Shown: positions 16,927 through 27,480, counted from the stretch's first letter. The stretch: DNA of 64,000 bases from Phyllobacteriaceae bacterium (GCA_002708825.1 PAPF01000041.1:92315-156314); one strand, 5' to 3'. The notes: generated by a model not told the origin, from the letters alone. A program made the numbers and translations.

Positions 16927-18468
16927 ATGAGCAAGACCGATCCGACCCTCGCCTATTCGCCCGATTCCGTTCGCGCCTTCCAGCCGGAAGACAACGACCG
17001 GAGCGAGAAAAAGCGCGCGCTCAATGCCATGGCAAAGACGGTCGCGGCGCAATACCGCGACGATTCCCTTTCGCCGGCGATGATCAGCGGCATCGTGCGG
17101 CTGCTTGAATTCTGCGTCATGAGCATCGCGGGCTTTGCCGTCTTCTTCCATTATGTCGGGCTGGCGCCGGCAACAGCGCCGGCCTATGCGATGACGATCC
17201 TGTTCGGCTCCGTTCTCACCGTCGTGGCGTTCGAATTCGCGGAGGGCTATCGCGTCAGCCGCCTGCGCCGTCCCTTCCTGCGGTTCGGGCGCTCCATCCT
17301 TGCCTATGCCGGCGCCTTCGCGCTCATGGCGCTCGCCTCGGTCTTCCTGAAGAACTCCGCCGACTATTCGCGCGTCTGGTTCGCGGGCTGGGCGGTTGCC
17401 GGATTTGCCGGCATCATCGTGCTGCGCATCGTCATTTCGCGCCTGATCGTGCGCTGGTCGCGCAACGGACGCATGGAGCGGCGCGCCGTGATCGTGGGCG
17501 GCGGCAAGGAGGCGGAAAAGCTCATCCGCTCCATCGAACGCTCGCCCTACAACGACGTGCGCATCTGCGGCATCTTCGACGACCGCGACGACAGCCGTTC
17601 GCCGCCGATCGTGGCCGGCTATCCGAAGCTCGGCAATATCGACGACCTGATCGACTTCGCGCGCATCGCCCGCATCGACATGATGATCGTGGCGCTGCCG
17701 CTGACGGCGGAACGGCGCGTCCTGACGATGCTGAAGAAGCTGTGGGTGCTGCCGGTCGACATCCGTCTCTCGGCGCATGCCAACGTGCTGCAGTTCCGTC
17801 CCCGTTCCTATTCCTATGTCGGCACGGTGCCGATGCTGGACATCTTCGACAAGCCGATCACCGACTGGGATTCGGTGGCCAAGCGGATCTTCGACATCGT
17901 CTTCTCGCTGTTCGCCATCGTCGCCTTCTCGCCCATCATGCTGGCGACAGCCATCGCCATCAAGCTGGAGAGCAAGGGGCCGGTGATCTTCAAGCAGAAG
18001 CGGCACGGCTTCAACAACGAGACCGTGGAAGTCTTCAAGTTCCGGTCCATGTATACCGAGATGTGCGATCCGACGGCAAAGCAGGCCGTCACCAAGAACG
18101 ATCCGCGCGTCACGAAGGTCGGCCGGTTCATCCGCAAGACCTCCATCGACGAGTTGCCGCAGTTCTTCAACGCCCTGTTCGGTTCCCTCTCGCTGGTCGG
18201 CCCGCGCCCGCATGCGGTGGCCGCCCAGGCCCACAACCTCTTGTTCAACGAGGTGGTCGACGGCTATTTCGCGCGTCACCGCGTGAAACCCGGCGTGACC
18301 GGCTGGGCGCAGATCAACGGCTGGCGCGGCGAAGTGGACAATGACGAGAAGATCCAGCGGCGCACGGAATTCGATCTCTACTACATCGAGAACTGGTCGC
18401 TGCTGTTCGACCTGAAGATCCTCTTCCTCACGCCGATCCGCCTGCTGAAAACGGAAAACGCCTATTGA
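16927..18468 (+). CDS. undecaprenyl-phosphate sugar phosphotransferase (WbaP/HfsE-type)
   Basis: The 513-residue protein has four N-terminal membrane helices (about 50-160), a CoA-binding-like Rossmann region (AVIVGGGKEAEKLIRS), a fifth helix after KRIFDIVFSLFAIVAF, and the catalytic bacterial sugar transferase domain with VEVFKFRSMYTEM, FIRKTSIDELPQF and LVGPRPHAV. It starts repeat-unit assembly by transferring hexose-1-phosphate to undecaprenyl phosphate. The donor sugar is often glucose in this family but is not certain here. It matches the initiating transferases of holdfast and unipolar polysaccharide loci. A 62-base gap separates it from the GT4 gene. Confidence 0.94.
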   Translation: MSKTDPTLAYSPDSVRAFQPEDNDRSEKKRALNAMAKTVAAQYRDDSLSPAMISGIVRLLEFCVMSIAGFAVFFHYVGLAPATAPAYAMTILFGSVLTVVAFEFAEGYRVSRLRRPFLRFGRSILAYAGAFALMALASVFLKNSADYSRVWFAGWAVAGFAGIIVLRIVISRLIVRWSRNGRMERRAVIVGGGKEAEKLIRSIERSPYNDVRICGIFDDRDDSRSPPIVAGYPKLGNIDDLIDFARIARIDMMIVALPLTAERRVLTMLKKLWVLPVDIRLSAHANVLQFRPRSYSYVGTVPMLDIFDKPITDWDSVAKRIFDIVFSLFAIVAFSPIMLATAIAIKLESKGPVIFKQKRHGFNNETVEVFKFRSMYTEMCDPTAKQAVTKNDPRVTKVGRFIRKTSIDELPQFFNALFGSLSLVGPRPHAVAAQAHNLLFNEVVDGYFARHRVKPGVTGWAQINGWRGEVDNDEKIQRRTEFDLYYIENWSLLFDLKILFLTPIRLLKTENAY

Positions 18469-19727
18469 GCGCCATCGCGCAGGACATTCCGCGGGCCGCC
18501 GTCCATGCCAGGCTCGCCACCATGGCCGCCACCTTCTCGGTGGCCATCGGACCGCTGCTGGCCGGCTTCGTCATCCGCGAACCCGCGCCCTATGAACTCT
18601 ACATGGTCGGGCTCATGGCGGTCTGGGCGCTGGCGGGCGCGATCACCTTCTCGCGCGCCATCACGCCGCTCATCGTCCTGATCGTCGTCTTCAACATCGG
18701 CGGTTTCCTGTCGATGCTGACCATGGCGGAACTCCGGGGCACGCCGCTCTACCTGGCGGTCTCGCTCTTCCTCGGCTTCACCGCGATCTTCTTCGCCGCG
18801 GTCCTGGAAACGCGGCCGCACTATTTCAAATCGATGTTCCATGCCTGGATGATCGGCGCCTCCGGCACGTCGCTGCTCGGCATTCTTGGTTATTTCCATG
18901 CCTTTCCGGGCGCCGAGATGTTCACGCTCTACGGGCGCGCCGCCGGCGCCTTCCAGGATCCGAACGCCTTCGGCCCCTACCTTGCCGCGCCCGGCTTCTA
19001 CCTTGTCTACCGCCTGGTGGCCGGTCGTTTTCACGACATGCTCCGCGTCGCCGTTCCCCTCATCCTCATCACGCTGGGGGTATTCATGTCGTTCTCGCGC
19101 GGCGCCTGGGGTCTCTATGGTCTCGGCATCACCGTGCTGGTGGGCTTCATGTTCATCCAGAGCAGGTCGACGCTGTTCCGCCTGCGCGTCGCGGTCATGG
19201 CGCTCGTTGCCATCGTCCTGCTGATCCTCGCCATTCTCGTAGCGCTGCAGATCCCTTCCGTCGCCGAACTCTTCGAGACCCGCGCGCGTCTCGTGCAGGA
19301 ATACGACGGCGCACGGCTCGGGCGCTTCGCCCGCCACATCATCGGCTTCATCATGGCCACGGAGAAGCCGCTCGGCATCGGCCCGCTGAATTTCGGGCTG
19401 ATCTTCGGCGAGGACACGCACAACATCTGGCTCAAGGCGCTGATGGATTATGGCTGGCTCGGCTTCATATCCTTTGCGCTGCTGACGGTCTGGACGCTGG
19501 GCGCCGGCCTGCGCATCCTGTTCCGGCCGCGCCCGTGGCAGCCTTTCTTCATGACGGCCTATGTCGCCTTTCTCGGCCACATCCTGCTCGGCACGGTGAT
19601 CGACATCGACCACTGGCGCCACTTCTACATCCTGCTCGGCATGGTGTGGGGCGGCATCGCGCTGGAAGCCCGTGTCCAGGCAGCGCGCGCGGCCGGGCGG
19701 GCGCACCCGGCGCTGGCCGGAACCTGA
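18465..19727 (+). CDS. O-antigen ligase/Wzy-type polysaccharide polymerase
   Basis: This is a 420-residue integral membrane protein with about ten to twelve helices. The Wzy_C/O-antigen ligase region includes GAFQDPNAFGPYLA and, after a large periplasmic loop, EDTHNIWLKALMDYGWLG, with the histidine common in this superfamily. In a Wzy-dependent pathway it would polymerise repeat units in the periplasm. The proposed TTG start overlaps the previous stop codon, indicating translational coupling; the first internal ATG, at residue 20, is an alternative. No Wzx flippase gene is present in the locus. Confidence 0.88.
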   Translation: MSAIAQDIPRAAVHARLATMAATFSVAIGPLLAGFVIREPAPYELYMVGLMAVWALAGAITFSRAITPLIVLIVVFNIGGFLSMLTMAELRGTPLYLAVSLFLGFTAIFFAAVLETRPHYFKSMFHAWMIGASGTSLLGILGYFHAFPGAEMFTLYGRAAGAFQDPNAFGPYLAAPGFYLVYRLVAGRFHDMLRVAVPLILITLGVFMSFSRGAWGLYGLGITVLVGFMFIQSRSTLFRLRVAVMALVAIVLLILAILVALQIPSVAELFETRARLVQEYDGARLGRFARHIIGFIMATEKPLGIGPLNFGLIFGEDTHNIWLKALMDYGWLGFISFALLTVWTLGAGLRILFRPRPWQPFFMTAYVAFLGHILLGTVIDIDHWRHFYILLGMVWGGIALEARVQAARAAGRAHPALAGT

Positions 19728-19796
19728 TCCCAATTGCCGCCGTGCGCAATTATTCCGGTTGCCAGAGGCCCCGATGCCAGCTAGAAGGCCAACCGT

Positions 19797-19873
<77 letters not shown>

Positions 19874-19926
19874 TTTCACCGGAAGCAACAGACAGGCCGG
19901 ATGATTCCGCGGGCTTGCCGCGTGGA

Positions 19927-20220
19927 TCAATCCATTCCGTCGACGATGACGACCGTGCTCTTCGAATTGGCGTGGCGGATCGCGGCGACCGGGGCGTAGT
20001 CCTCCGAGCGCGCGAAGGCCTGCGCGCTTTTCATGTCCGGGAACTCGATGATGACAAGGCGGGTCGGCGTCCACAACTCGCTGTCCACGACATCCAGTTC
20101 GCCGCCGCGCGCGCGGTAGCGGCCACCATGTTTCTCGGCCAGCGCCCTGGCCTTGGGCATGTAGTCCTTGTAGGCCTCGGCGTCACGGATATCCACGTCG
20201 GCGATGATGAAGGCGGCCAT
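19927..20220 (-). CDS. DUF1330 family protein
   Basis: The 97-residue protein fits the DUF1330 ferredoxin-like (dimeric alpha-beta barrel) family: AAFIIADVDIRDAEAYKDYM at the N-terminus and RLVIIEFPDMKSAQAFARSEDY in the second half. These small cytoplasmic proteins have no established function. The gene lies between the tRNA-Pro and the MerR gene, and its start has GGAGTGA-type purines upstream (read on the minus strand). Confidence 0.9.
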   Translation of the reverse strand: MAAFIIADVDIRDAEAYKDYMPKARALAEKHGGRYRARGGELDVVDSELWTPTRLVIIEFPDMKSAQAFARSEDYAPVAAIRHANSKSTVVIVDGMD

Positions 20221-20256
20221 GGGTCACTCCTCCCTGTCAGGCGAATCGGGAAAGGC

Positions 20257-20802
20257 TCAGCGCACCTGGTCGAGCAGGCGCTTGCATTCCAGAAGATCGA
20301 ACAACGCTTCCTGCAGAAGCGCCCGGTTGTCCCTCGAAAGGCTGCCCTGGCCGGCATCCACCGGGCCGTCATCGTCCGGCCGGCCAAGCCCGAAGAAGCG
20401 GCGCGGCTGCTTCGGCCTTGCCTCGCCGACAAGCTTGTCCTCGTCGGCCGGCCCTTCGGGCGCCGGATGGGGTTTCTGCGCCTCCAGTTCGGACTGTTTC
20501 TTCTGTGCGATCGCCTCGATGGCGGAAACATCACCGGTTCCCAGCGCCACCACGAAGGGGATGCCGTTCTCCTTGATGAGACGCTGCACGCCCTTGATGG
20601 TGTAGCCCTGGTCATAGAGCAGGTGGCGGATGCCCTTGATGAGTTCGACGTCCTGGGGCCGGTAGTAGCGGCGCCCGCCGCCGCGCTTCATGGGCTTTAT
20701 CTGGGAAAAGCGCGTCTCCCAGAAGCGCAGGACGTGTTGCGGGAGATCGAGGTCCTCCGCCACTTCCGAAATGGTCCTGAAGGCGTCCGGGCTCTTTTCC
20801 AT
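20257..20802 (-). CDS. MerR family transcriptional regulator
   Basis: The protein has 181 residues. The N-terminal MerR winged helix ([22 protein letters not shown] then [34 protein letters not shown]) covers residues 8-75. The rest is a variable, charged, partly proline-rich tail and a C-terminal helix with no recognised ligand-binding domain. A MerR gene directly after ihfA is a fixed feature of rhizobial chromosomes. Target genes are unknown, and the lack of a cysteine metal site argues against a metal sensor. Confidence 0.92.
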   Translation of the reverse strand: MEKSPDAFRTISEVAEDLDLPQHVLRFWETRFSQIKPMKRGGGRRYYRPQDVELIKGIRHLLYDQGYTIKGVQRLIKENGIPFVVALGTGDVSAIEAIAQKKQSELEAQKPHPAPEGPADEDKLVGEARPKQPRRFFGLGRPDDDGPVDAGQGSLSRDNRALLQEALFDLLECKRLLDQVR

Positions 20803-20910
20803 GGGCCTCGCTCTCCCTTGCCGGCGGCAGACGCCGCCAACGAATCACGCATCTCCATCAGACCGCCACGGGCGGCCGCATGCAAGCGTGCGAAACGACC
20901 CGGAGGAAAA

Positions 20911-21228
20911 TCAGCCCTTGCCGCGCGACAGCTTGTGAGCCTGGATGATCTTGGTCTTCAGCACATTGGAGGCCTTGAAGGTCATGACCTTGCGCGGAAG
21001 GATGGGGACTTCCTCCCCGGTCTTCGGGTTGCGCCCGATACGCTCGTTCTTCGAACGGACCTGAAAGGTGGCGAAGGACGACAGCTTGACGGTCTCGCCA
21101 CGCACGATGGCGTCGCAGATCTCATCAAGAACCATTTCAACAAGTTGGGCCGATTCAGTGCGGGACAATCCCACCTTCCGGTAGACCGCCTCCGCCAGAT
21201 CAGCGCGAGTTATCGTTTTCCCGCTCAT
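20911..21228 (-). CDS. ihfA: integration host factor subunit alpha
   Basis: This 105-residue HU/IHF-fold protein starts with [22 protein letters not shown] and has the DNA-intercalating arm [16 protein letters not shown], with the proline that kinks [11 protein letters not shown] is near the C-terminus. IHF-alpha pairs with IHF-beta to bend DNA in replication, recombination and transcription. It follows fabH on the same strand with a 120-base gap that could hold its own promoter. Confidence 0.97.
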   Translation of the reverse strand: MSGKTITRADLAEAVYRKVGLSRTESAQLVEMVLDEICDAIVRGETVKLSSFATFQVRSKNERIGRNPKTGEEVPILPRKVMTFKASNVLKTKIIQAHKLSRGKG

Positions 21229-21348
21229 GCGCCGCTTCCAGCCCGTCCTCTCCCTGACAGCCTGAAACCTACCCGCGTCTTGGAGCCAAGGTCAAGGTGC
21301 AAAGCCAACAGATTCGCCTGCAAATGCTGGCAGGAAAAAGCAAATTCG

Positions 21349-22320
21349 CTACATGCGCACCAGCACGGCGCCCCAGGTGAAGCCGCCGCCCATGGCTTCC
21401 AGCAGGACGAGATCGCCCTTGCGGATGCGGCCGTCCTGGATGGCCTCGGTCAGCGCCAAGGGCACGGAAGCCGCCGACGTGTTGCCGTGATGGTCGACGG
21501 TGACGACCGTCTTTTCCTCCGGAATGCCGAGCTTTCTCGCGGATCCGTCGATGATGCGCTTGTTGGCCTGATGCGGCACGAACCAGTCGATGTCGGCTGC
21601 GGTGATGCCGGCCTGGTTGAAGACATCCTCGATGACATCGGTGATCATGCCGACCGCGTGCTTGAAGACCTCGCGGCCCTGCATGCGCAGATGGCCCACC
21701 GTGCCGGTGGTCGATACACCACCGTCGACATAGAGCTTGTCCTTGTGGCACCCGTCGGAGCGCAGCGAAGCGGCCAGGATGCCCCTGTCGGCGATGGTGC
21801 CCTCGCCTTCCTGCGCCTCAAGAACCACCGCGCCGGCGCCGTCACCGAACAGCACGCAGGTGGTGCGGTCGTTCCAGTCAAGGATGCGCGAGAAGGTCTC
21901 GGAGCCGATGACGAGCGCGCGCTTGCCCATGCCGCCGCGCAGGTGCAGGTCGGCCGTGTTGATGGCGTAGACGAAGCCCGAGCAGACCGCCTGCATGTCG
22001 AAGGCATAGCCATGGCGGATGCCGAGCCGGTCCTGGATCTCGACAGCGGTGGCCGGAAAGGTGTGGTTCGGCGTCGAGGAGGCCAGCACGATGAGGTCGA
22101 TGTCATCGGGCTGCAGGCCTGCCGCCTTCAGCGCGGCGCGGGCCGCCGCCTCGCCCAGCGAGGCCGTGGTCTCGTCCTCGGACGCGATATGGCGCTGGCG
22201 GATGCCGGTGCGCTGCACGATCCATTCATCGGTCGTCTCGACGATGTTCTCGAAATCGGTATTGGCCATGACACGGCGCGGCAAGGCCGAGCCTGCCCCA
22301 AGGATGACCGAACGAATCAT
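21349..22320 (-). CDS. fabH: beta-ketoacyl-ACP synthase III
   Basis: The 323-residue thiolase-fold enzyme carries the full FabH catalytic triad: Cys113 in AVCSGFVYA, His250 in PHQANKRI and Asn280 in HGNTSAAS. It condenses acetyl-CoA (or another short acyl-CoA) with malonyl-ACP to start fatty acid synthesis. Its ATG overlaps the plsX stop codon (ATGA), so plsX-fabH translation is coupled, as is usual. The C-terminal TWGAVLVRM is intact. Confidence 0.97.
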   Translation of the reverse strand: MIRSVILGAGSALPRRVMANTDFENIVETTDEWIVQRTGIRQRHIASEDETTASLGEAAARAALKAAGLQPDDIDLIVLASSTPNHTFPATAVEIQDRLGIRHGYAFDMQAVCSGFVYAINTADLHLRGGMGKRALVIGSETFSRILDWNDRTTCVLFGDGAGAVVLEAQEGEGTIADRGILAASLRSDGCHKDKLYVDGGVSTTGTVGHLRMQGREVFKHAVGMITDVIEDVFNQAGITAADIDWFVPHQANKRIIDGSARKLGIPEEKTVVTVDHHGNTSAASVPLALTEAIQDGRIRKGDLVLLEAMGGGFTWGAVLVRM

Positions 22321-23363
22321 GTATTCTCCCCCGACGCGGCGGCCGGCCGGCCGGCGTGAAAATGCTCAAGGTCGCGTCCGATCTGTTCGAGCAGCCGGTT
22401 GCGGACCATGTCATAGCCAAGTTCGACAGCGGCGGCAAAGCCCTCCGCATCGGTTCCCCCATGGCTTTTCACGACAATGCCGTTGAGCCCCAGGAACACG
22501 CCGCCATTGGCCTTGCGCACATCCATCTTCTCGCGCAGGTAGGCGAAGGCGCCGCGGGCAAGGACATAGCCGAGCCGGGCCATGAAGGTGCGCTGCATGG
22601 CGGCGCGAAGGTAGCCCGCGATCTGCTTTGCCGTGCCCTCGGCCGTCTTCAGCGCGATATTGCCGGAGAAGCCCTCGGTCACCACGACGTCGGTGGTGCC
22701 CTTGCCGATGTCGTCGCCTTCCACGAAGCCGTGATAGGTCATCGACGGCAGGGCGGCGTCGCGCAGCATCCGGCCCGCTTCGCGGACTTCCTCCTGGCCC
22801 TTGATCTCCTCGACGCCGACATTGAGCAGGCCGACGCTCGGGCGCTCGACGCCGAACAGGGCGCGCGCCATGGCGGCGCCGAGAATGGCAAAATCGGTGA
22901 GTTGCTGGGCGTCGGCGCCGATGGTGGCACCCACATCGAGGACCACGCTTTCGGAGCGGACGGTCGGCCAGATGGCGGCGATGGCCGGCCGCTCGATATT
23001 GGCCATGGTGCGCAGGCAGAACTTGGACATGGCCATCAGCGCGCCGGTGTTGCCTGCGGAGACGCAGACATCGGCCTCGCCCTTCTTGACCGCCTCGATG
23101 GCACGCCACATGGAGGACTTCCAGCGGCCGTTGCGCAGGGCCTGGCTCGGCTTGTCGTCCATCGCCACGGACACTTCGCAATGAAACACCTCGGCATTTG
23201 CCTTCAGGCGCGGCAAGCCGTCGAGAACCGGGCGGATCGCCTCCTCCCGCCCGTAGAGCAGAAAGGTCACATCGTTGCGCCGTTCCAGCACGTGCTCGAG
23301 CCCGGGCAGGACGACGGACGGACCGAAATCGCCGCCCATGGCATCAATTGAAATGCGAATCAC
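22317..23363 (-). CDS. plsX: phosphate acyltransferase PlsX
   Basis: The protein has 348 residues. The N-terminal [21 protein letters not shown] is the family signature, and [17 protein letters not shown] and [23 protein letters not shown] motifs follow (here [20 protein letters not shown]). PlsX makes acyl-phosphate from acyl-ACP for phospholipid synthesis. The start is a GTG at 23363 preceded by GGGGAAG. The frame stays open to 23447, but the extra residues are unlike PlsX. Confidence 0.95.
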   Translation of the reverse strand: MIRISIDAMGGDFGPSVVLPGLEHVLERRNDVTFLLYGREEAIRPVLDGLPRLKANAEVFHCEVSVAMDDKPSQALRNGRWKSSMWRAIEAVKKGEADVCVSAGNTGALMAMSKFCLRTMANIERPAIAAIWPTVRSESVVLDVGATIGADAQQLTDFAILGAAMARALFGVERPSVGLLNVGVEEIKGQEEVREAGRMLRDAALPSMTYHGFVEGDDIGKGTTDVVVTEGFSGNIALKTAEGTAKQIAGYLRAAMQRTFMARLGYVLARGAFAYLREKMDVRKANGGVFLGLNGIVVKSHGGTDAEGFAAAVELGYDMVRNRLLEQIGRDLEHFHAGRPAAASGENT

Positions 23364-23480
23364 GCGTTCGTCTTCCCCGTCATGATCCGGCCTCGCGGAC
23401 CGGTCTTGCAAGTGCGGCGAAAATAGCGGTTTTGCTCGCCCGCACAATGGGCAAGCCGTGTTTTTGCGCCGCCGGCGCGT

Positions 23481-24032
23481 TCATTCCCCGTTGCCGCCCT
23501 TCAGCGCCGCCAGTTTCGCGAAGGGATTGGGCTTGTCTTCCGGTTGCGGTTCCAGACCGGCCGGAATTTTCGCGCCGGGCTTTCGCGGATAGGGATCGAT
23601 GGCCAGTTCGAAATATTCCTCGGCGACGGCGCCGACATCCACCGTGTCGCCGGAAAACGGCTCGGGCGCATCCTCGCCCTCGGCATCGACGAGGATCTCG
23701 CCGGACGGATCATGAGGACGGGCAAGGCGGGATCCTTCGGGCACGAACAGCGCCTCGATCTCCTCCTCGATCCGGCTTTCCAGCGGCTCCAGCGTGACGA
23801 CGCATTGCTGCACGATCCGGGCGACGACCTTGCCGGAGACCTTCACGCCATCCTTCTTCCAGCGGGTGACCAGCAGATCGGCGGAAAATTCGAGGACGTC
23901 CTCAAGGCCATGCTGCGCGGCCAGCGCGTCACGGCTCTCCCGGTCGGCCGAAAAGGAAACCGGCAAGCCCTTTTCCGGCAGCCGGGCCACATGGACGGGC
24001 CATGAAACGGGGCTTCCTGCACCCTGGTTCAT
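23481..24032 (-). CDS. DUF177 (YceD-like) domain protein
   Basis: The protein has 183 residues. The DUF177 core includes RIVQQCVVTLEPLESRIEEEIEALFVPE, then the acidic stretch and AEEYFELAIDPYPRKPG. The conserved cysteine is present. The E. coli relative YceD lies by rpmF-plsX and is linked to 23S rRNA or ribosome function in some bacteria. Its role here is not certain. Its ATG overlaps the stop of the chaperone gene by one base (TGATG), and plsX follows after about 117 bases. Confidence 0.92.
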   Translation of the reverse strand: MNQGAGSPVSWPVHVARLPEKGLPVSFSADRESRDALAAQHGLEDVLEFSADLLVTRWKKDGVKVSGKVVARIVQQCVVTLEPLESRIEEEIEALFVPEGSRLARPHDPSGEILVDAEGEDAPEPFSGDTVDVGAVAEEYFELAIDPYPRKPGAKIPAGLEPQPEDKPNPFAKLAALKGGNGE

Positions 24033-24577
24033 CAGCTTGCCTCCTTCTTTTCCACGTCGGGGAAGGCGATACGCCCGCCAAGGATGGCTTCGTCGCCCTG
24101 GCCGGCAAGCGCGGCATCGGCCGCCAGCACATAGGACGCAAGGCTGCCCGCCTGCGGCCAGGCATCGGCATCGGGACGGATGTTGCGTTTGAGCGCCACC
24201 GCCAGACCGTCGGCATCGCCCTCGCCGAGCGCCTTCTCATAGGCATCGAGACGCCCGAAATACATGCGGGCCAGCTTCTTCATGCGCTTCGGGACAGAGG
24301 TGTCGCCAATGCCAAGTTCGCGCAGGGAATGGTCGACCTCCCTGAAAAAGACATCGGTCACATCCTGCGCCAGCGCTTCCAGCCGTTCACCGCGTGCGCG
24401 GCGCAGAAACAGGAACATGTGCAGGCCGATCATCTCGAACCGGCCGAGCGGGGTATCGGGCACGTCCCATTGCGCATAGAAGCGCGGCTGCCGCGCGGCT
24501 GCCACGATTTGCCCGTAAAGGCCATCGGTCAGTTCGTGATTGGCCTTGGCCTTGCGGCTGAACAGCCTTGCAAACAT
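24032..24577 (-). CDS. ubiquinol-cytochrome c chaperone family protein (CBP3-like)
   Basis: The 181-residue protein matches the Ubiq_cyt_C_chap family: LYGQIVAAARQPRFYAQWDVPDTPLGRFEMI, HMFLFLRRARG, and DVFFREVDHSLRELGIGD. The mitochondrial relative Cbp3 assists cytochrome b assembly in the bc1 complex. I take the ATG at 24577 with GGAGAG upstream. The divergent bamE gene starts 149 bases away. The order bamE / chaperone / yceD / plsX / fabH is a conserved rhizobial block. Confidence 0.92.
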   Translation of the reverse strand: MFARLFSRKAKANHELTDGLYGQIVAAARQPRFYAQWDVPDTPLGRFEMIGLHMFLFLRRARGERLEALAQDVTDVFFREVDHSLRELGIGDTSVPKRMKKLARMYFGRLDAYEKALGEGDADGLAVALKRNIRPDADAWPQAGSLASYVLAADAALAGQGDEAILGGRIAFPDVEKKEAS

Positions 24578-24726
24578 GGGTTGCTCTCCTGGTTTACACG
24601 GAGCGGTCCGATGGGCCCGGTTGCATCGGCGCCCAAGCTGGTTTACCGAGTTTCGGCACGGGCGCAAGCAAGAGAGACGCCCTGCGCCGCGGATTCGATC
24701 CCGCGGCCCCAACGAAGGAGATTGCG

Positions 24727-25224
24727 TTGCGTTCCTCCGAATTCAAGACCCGCCCCTTCACCCGCACTGCCGCGATGGCGGCCGGTTTGGCGACGCTGGC
24801 CGTGCTGGCCGGCTGCAACGCCTCGGCCACGCTGTCGCCGTCGGAAACCCTGACACAGGGTTACGTGATGGATGAGCAGGCGCTCGAACTGGTGCCGGTC
24901 GGCTCTTCGCGCGAGCAGGTGCTGCTCGCGCTCGGCACGCCATCCACCACATCGACCTTCGAGAACGAGGTCTTCTACTACATTTCCCAGAAACGCCAGC
25001 GCCCCGTCGCCTTCATGAACGCGCGCCTGGTGGACCAGCGGATCCTCACCATCTTTTTCGGCGAGGATGGCCGCGTGACCAATATCGCCAATTACGGCCT
25101 GCAGGACGGCAAGGTGTTCGACTTCATGTCGCGGACAACGCCGGTTGCCAGCCGCGAAACCTCCTTCATCGGCCAGATGCTTACCGGCCTTGGCAAGCGG
25201 CCGGGCCGCTTCCCCGGAACCTGA
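24727..25224 (+). CDS. bamE: outer membrane assembly lipoprotein BamE (SmpA/OmlA family)
   Basis: The protein has 165 residues. A lipoprotein signal peptide ends in LAVLAGC (Cys near residue 30). The BamE core runs from LELVPVGSSREQVLLALGTPS to FYYISQKRQRPVAF and ILTIFFGEDGRVTNIANYGLQDG. BamE is a small lipoprotein of the beta-barrel assembly machine. The likely start is a TTG at 24727, spaced seven bases from AAGGAG; an internal ATG at 24775 would shorten the signal peptide's n-region. Confidence 0.9.
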   Translation: MRSSEFKTRPFTRTAAMAAGLATLAVLAGCNASATLSPSETLTQGYVMDEQALELVPVGSSREQVLLALGTPSTTSTFENEVFYYISQKRQRPVAFMNARLVDQRILTIFFGEDGRVTNIANYGLQDGKVFDFMSRTTPVASRETSFIGQMLTGLGKRPGRFPGT

Positions 25225-25290
25225 CCGGGCGGACCGCCGTCAGCGGCATGGCGGGAAACCGGCCGCCCGGCACCGGGATTGTGAAAAGAA

Positions 25291-25318
25291 AAACCCCGCG
25301 GATCGCTCCGCGGGGTTT
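25291..25318. terminator. bidirectional intrinsic terminator between bamE and hppA
   Basis: AAACCCCGCGGA and TCCGCGGGGTTT form a perfect 12-base stem with TCGC loop. A-rich sequence precedes and T-rich sequence follows on the plus strand, so it can terminate both convergent genes. Confidence 0.92.
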
Positions 25319-25341
25319 CTTCTTTTCCCGGATGGGCCCGA

Positions 25342-27480
25342 TCAGTGCGCCAGCACGGCGAGCAGAAGCAGGGCCATGATGTTGGTGATCTTGATGGCCG
25401 GGTTGACGGCCGGGCCGGCGGTATCCTTGTAGGGATCGCCCACCGTGTCGCCGGTGACGGAGGCCTTGTGGGCTTCCGAACCCTTGACGTGCTTGACACC
25501 GTCCTTGTCGACAAAGCCGTCCTCGAAGGACTTCTTGGCGTTGTCCCAGGCACCGCCGCCCGAGGTCATCGAGATCGCCACGAACAGGCCGTTGACGATC
25601 ACGCCGAGCAGCGAGGCGCCGAGCGCGGCGAAGGCCGAGGCCTTGGAACCGGAGATCAGCAGAACGCCGAAATAGACGACCAGCGGAGCCAGCACCGGCA
25701 GCATCGAGGGGATGATCATCTCCTTGATCGCGGCCTTGGTGAGCATGTCGACGGCACGGCCGTAGTCCGGCTTTTCCTTGCCTTCCATGATGCCGGGCTT
25801 CTCGCGGAACTGCCTGCGCACTTCCTCGACCACCGCGCCACCGGCGCGGCCCACGGCCGTCATGGCGATGCCGCCGAACAGGTAGGGGATGAGACCGCCG
25901 AAGATCAGGCCGGCGACGACATAGGGGTTGGACAGTTCGAACGAGACCTGGCCGATATCCGCGAAGTAGGGATACTGCTCCGCATTCTGCGTGAAGAACT
26001 GCAGATCGTAGGAATAGGCCGCGAACAGCACCAGTGCGCCGAGACCTGCGGAACCGATGGCATAGCCCTTGGTGACCGCCTTGGTGGTGTTGCCCACGGC
26101 GTCCAGCGCGTCGGTGGTCTGGCGGACCTCCGGCGGCAGGTCGGACATTTCGGCAATGCCGCCGGCATTGTCGGTGACCGGGCCGAAGGCGTCCAGCGCG
26201 ACGATCATGCCGGCAATGCCGAGCATGGCGGTGACCGCGATGCCGGTGCCGAACAGGCCGCCAAGCTGGAAGGTGGCGATGATGCCGCCGACGATGACGA
26301 TGGCCGGCATGGCGGTCGATTCCAGCGACACGGCAAGTCCCTGGATCACGTTGGTGCCGTGACCGGTGACCGAAGCCTGCGAGATGGAATTGACCGGGCG
26401 CTTGTTGGTGCCGGTGTAGTATTCCGTGATCACCACGATGAGCGCGGTGACGATCAGGCCGACGATGCCGCAGATGAACAGGTTGGTGCCGTTCAGCACG
26501 GTTCCGTTCGTGGTCGTCAGGTCGCCCCAGCCGATGGAAAGCTGGTTGGCGATGCCAAGACCGACGATGGACAGCAGGCCGGTGACGATCAGACCCTTGT
26601 AGAGCGCGCCCATGATGGAGCCGTTGGCGCCCAGCTTCACGAAGAAGGTGCCGACAATGGACGTGATGATCGACATGGCGCAGATCAGCAGCGGATAGAT
26701 CATCACCGAGGAAAGAACCTCGCTGCCGGCGAAGAAGATGGCGCCGAGGACCATGGTGGCGACGACCGTCACCGCATAGGTCTCGAACAGGTCGGCGGCC
26801 ATGCCGGCGCAGTCGCCGACATTGTCGCCCACGTTGTCGGCGATGGTGGCCGGGTTGCGCGGATCGTCTTCCGGAATGCCGGCTTCCACCTTGCCCACCA
26901 GGTCTCCGCCGACGTCGGCGCCCTTGGTGAAGATGCCGCCGCCGAGACGGGCGAAGATGGAGATCAGCGAAGCGCCGAAGCCGAGCGCCACGAGCGCGTC
27001 AATGACCGTGCGGTCGCCGGGGGCATAGCCCATCGGACCGACCAGGACCCAGTAATAGACGGCGACGCCGAGCAGCGCGAGACCGGCCACCAGCATGCCC
27101 GTGATGGCGCCCGACTTGAAGGCGATGTCGAGGCCGCCGGCCAGCGAATTGGCCGATGCCTGGGCGGTGCGCACATTGGCGCGCACGGAAACGTGCATGC
27201 CGATGTAGCCCGCAGCGCCCGACAGGACGGCGCCGATCAGGAAGCCGATGGCAGCGGTGCCGGACAACAGAAGCCAGGCAAGAACGAACACCACCGCGCC
27301 GACGATGGCGATCGTGGTGTACTGCCGGTTCAGGTAGGCTTGCGCACCCTCACGCACATAGCCTGCGATTTCCTGCATGCGGGCATTGCCCTGGTCGGCG
27401 GCCATCACCGACTGGGTTGCCCAGATCGCATAGACGACGGACAGGAGTCCGCATGCGATGACAAGGTATAGCATGGTCAT
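25342..27480 (-). CDS. hppA: K+-insensitive proton-translocating pyrophosphatase
   Basis: The 712-residue membrane pump has about 16 helices. The catalytic loop [20 protein letters not shown] and the repeated [13 protein letters not shown] motif bind Mg-pyrophosphate. A later block reads [21 protein letters not shown]. The lysine in GNTTKA is the known marker of potassium-independent H+-pumping forms. It couples pyrophosphate hydrolysis to proton export across the inner membrane. I chose the ATG at 27480 because [17 protein letters not shown] is the first helix. GGAGG lies 11 bases upstream, a slightly long spacing. Confidence 0.96.
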   Translation of the reverse strand: MTMLYLVIACGLLSVVYAIWATQSVMAADQGNARMQEIAGYVREGAQAYLNRQYTTIAIVGAVVFVLAWLLLSGTAAIGFLIGAVLSGAAGYIGMHVSVRANVRTAQASANSLAGGLDIAFKSGAITGMLVAGLALLGVAVYYWVLVGPMGYAPGDRTVIDALVALGFGASLISIFARLGGGIFTKGADVGGDLVGKVEAGIPEDDPRNPATIADNVGDNVGDCAGMAADLFETYAVTVVATMVLGAIFFAGSEVLSSVMIYPLLICAMSIITSIVGTFFVKLGANGSIMGALYKGLIVTGLLSIVGLGIANQLSIGWGDLTTTNGTVLNGTNLFICGIVGLIVTALIVVITEYYTGTNKRPVNSISQASVTGHGTNVIQGLAVSLESTAMPAIVIVGGIIATFQLGGLFGTGIAVTAMLGIAGMIVALDAFGPVTDNAGGIAEMSDLPPEVRQTTDALDAVGNTTKAVTKGYAIGSAGLGALVLFAAYSYDLQFFTQNAEQYPYFADIGQVSFELSNPYVVAGLIFGGLIPYLFGGIAMTAVGRAGGAVVEEVRRQFREKPGIMEGKEKPDYGRAVDMLTKAAIKEMIIPSMLPVLAPLVVYFGVLLISGSKASAFAALGASLLGVIVNGLFVAISMTSGGGAWDNAKKSFEDGFVDKDGVKHVKGSEAHKASVTGDTVGDPYKDTAGPAVNPAIKITNIMALLLLAVLAH

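Noticed and set aside
25345..27471. 700-codon frame antisense to hppA
   Set aside because: Product is His/Asp/Gly-rich with no domain; hppA itself is unambiguous.
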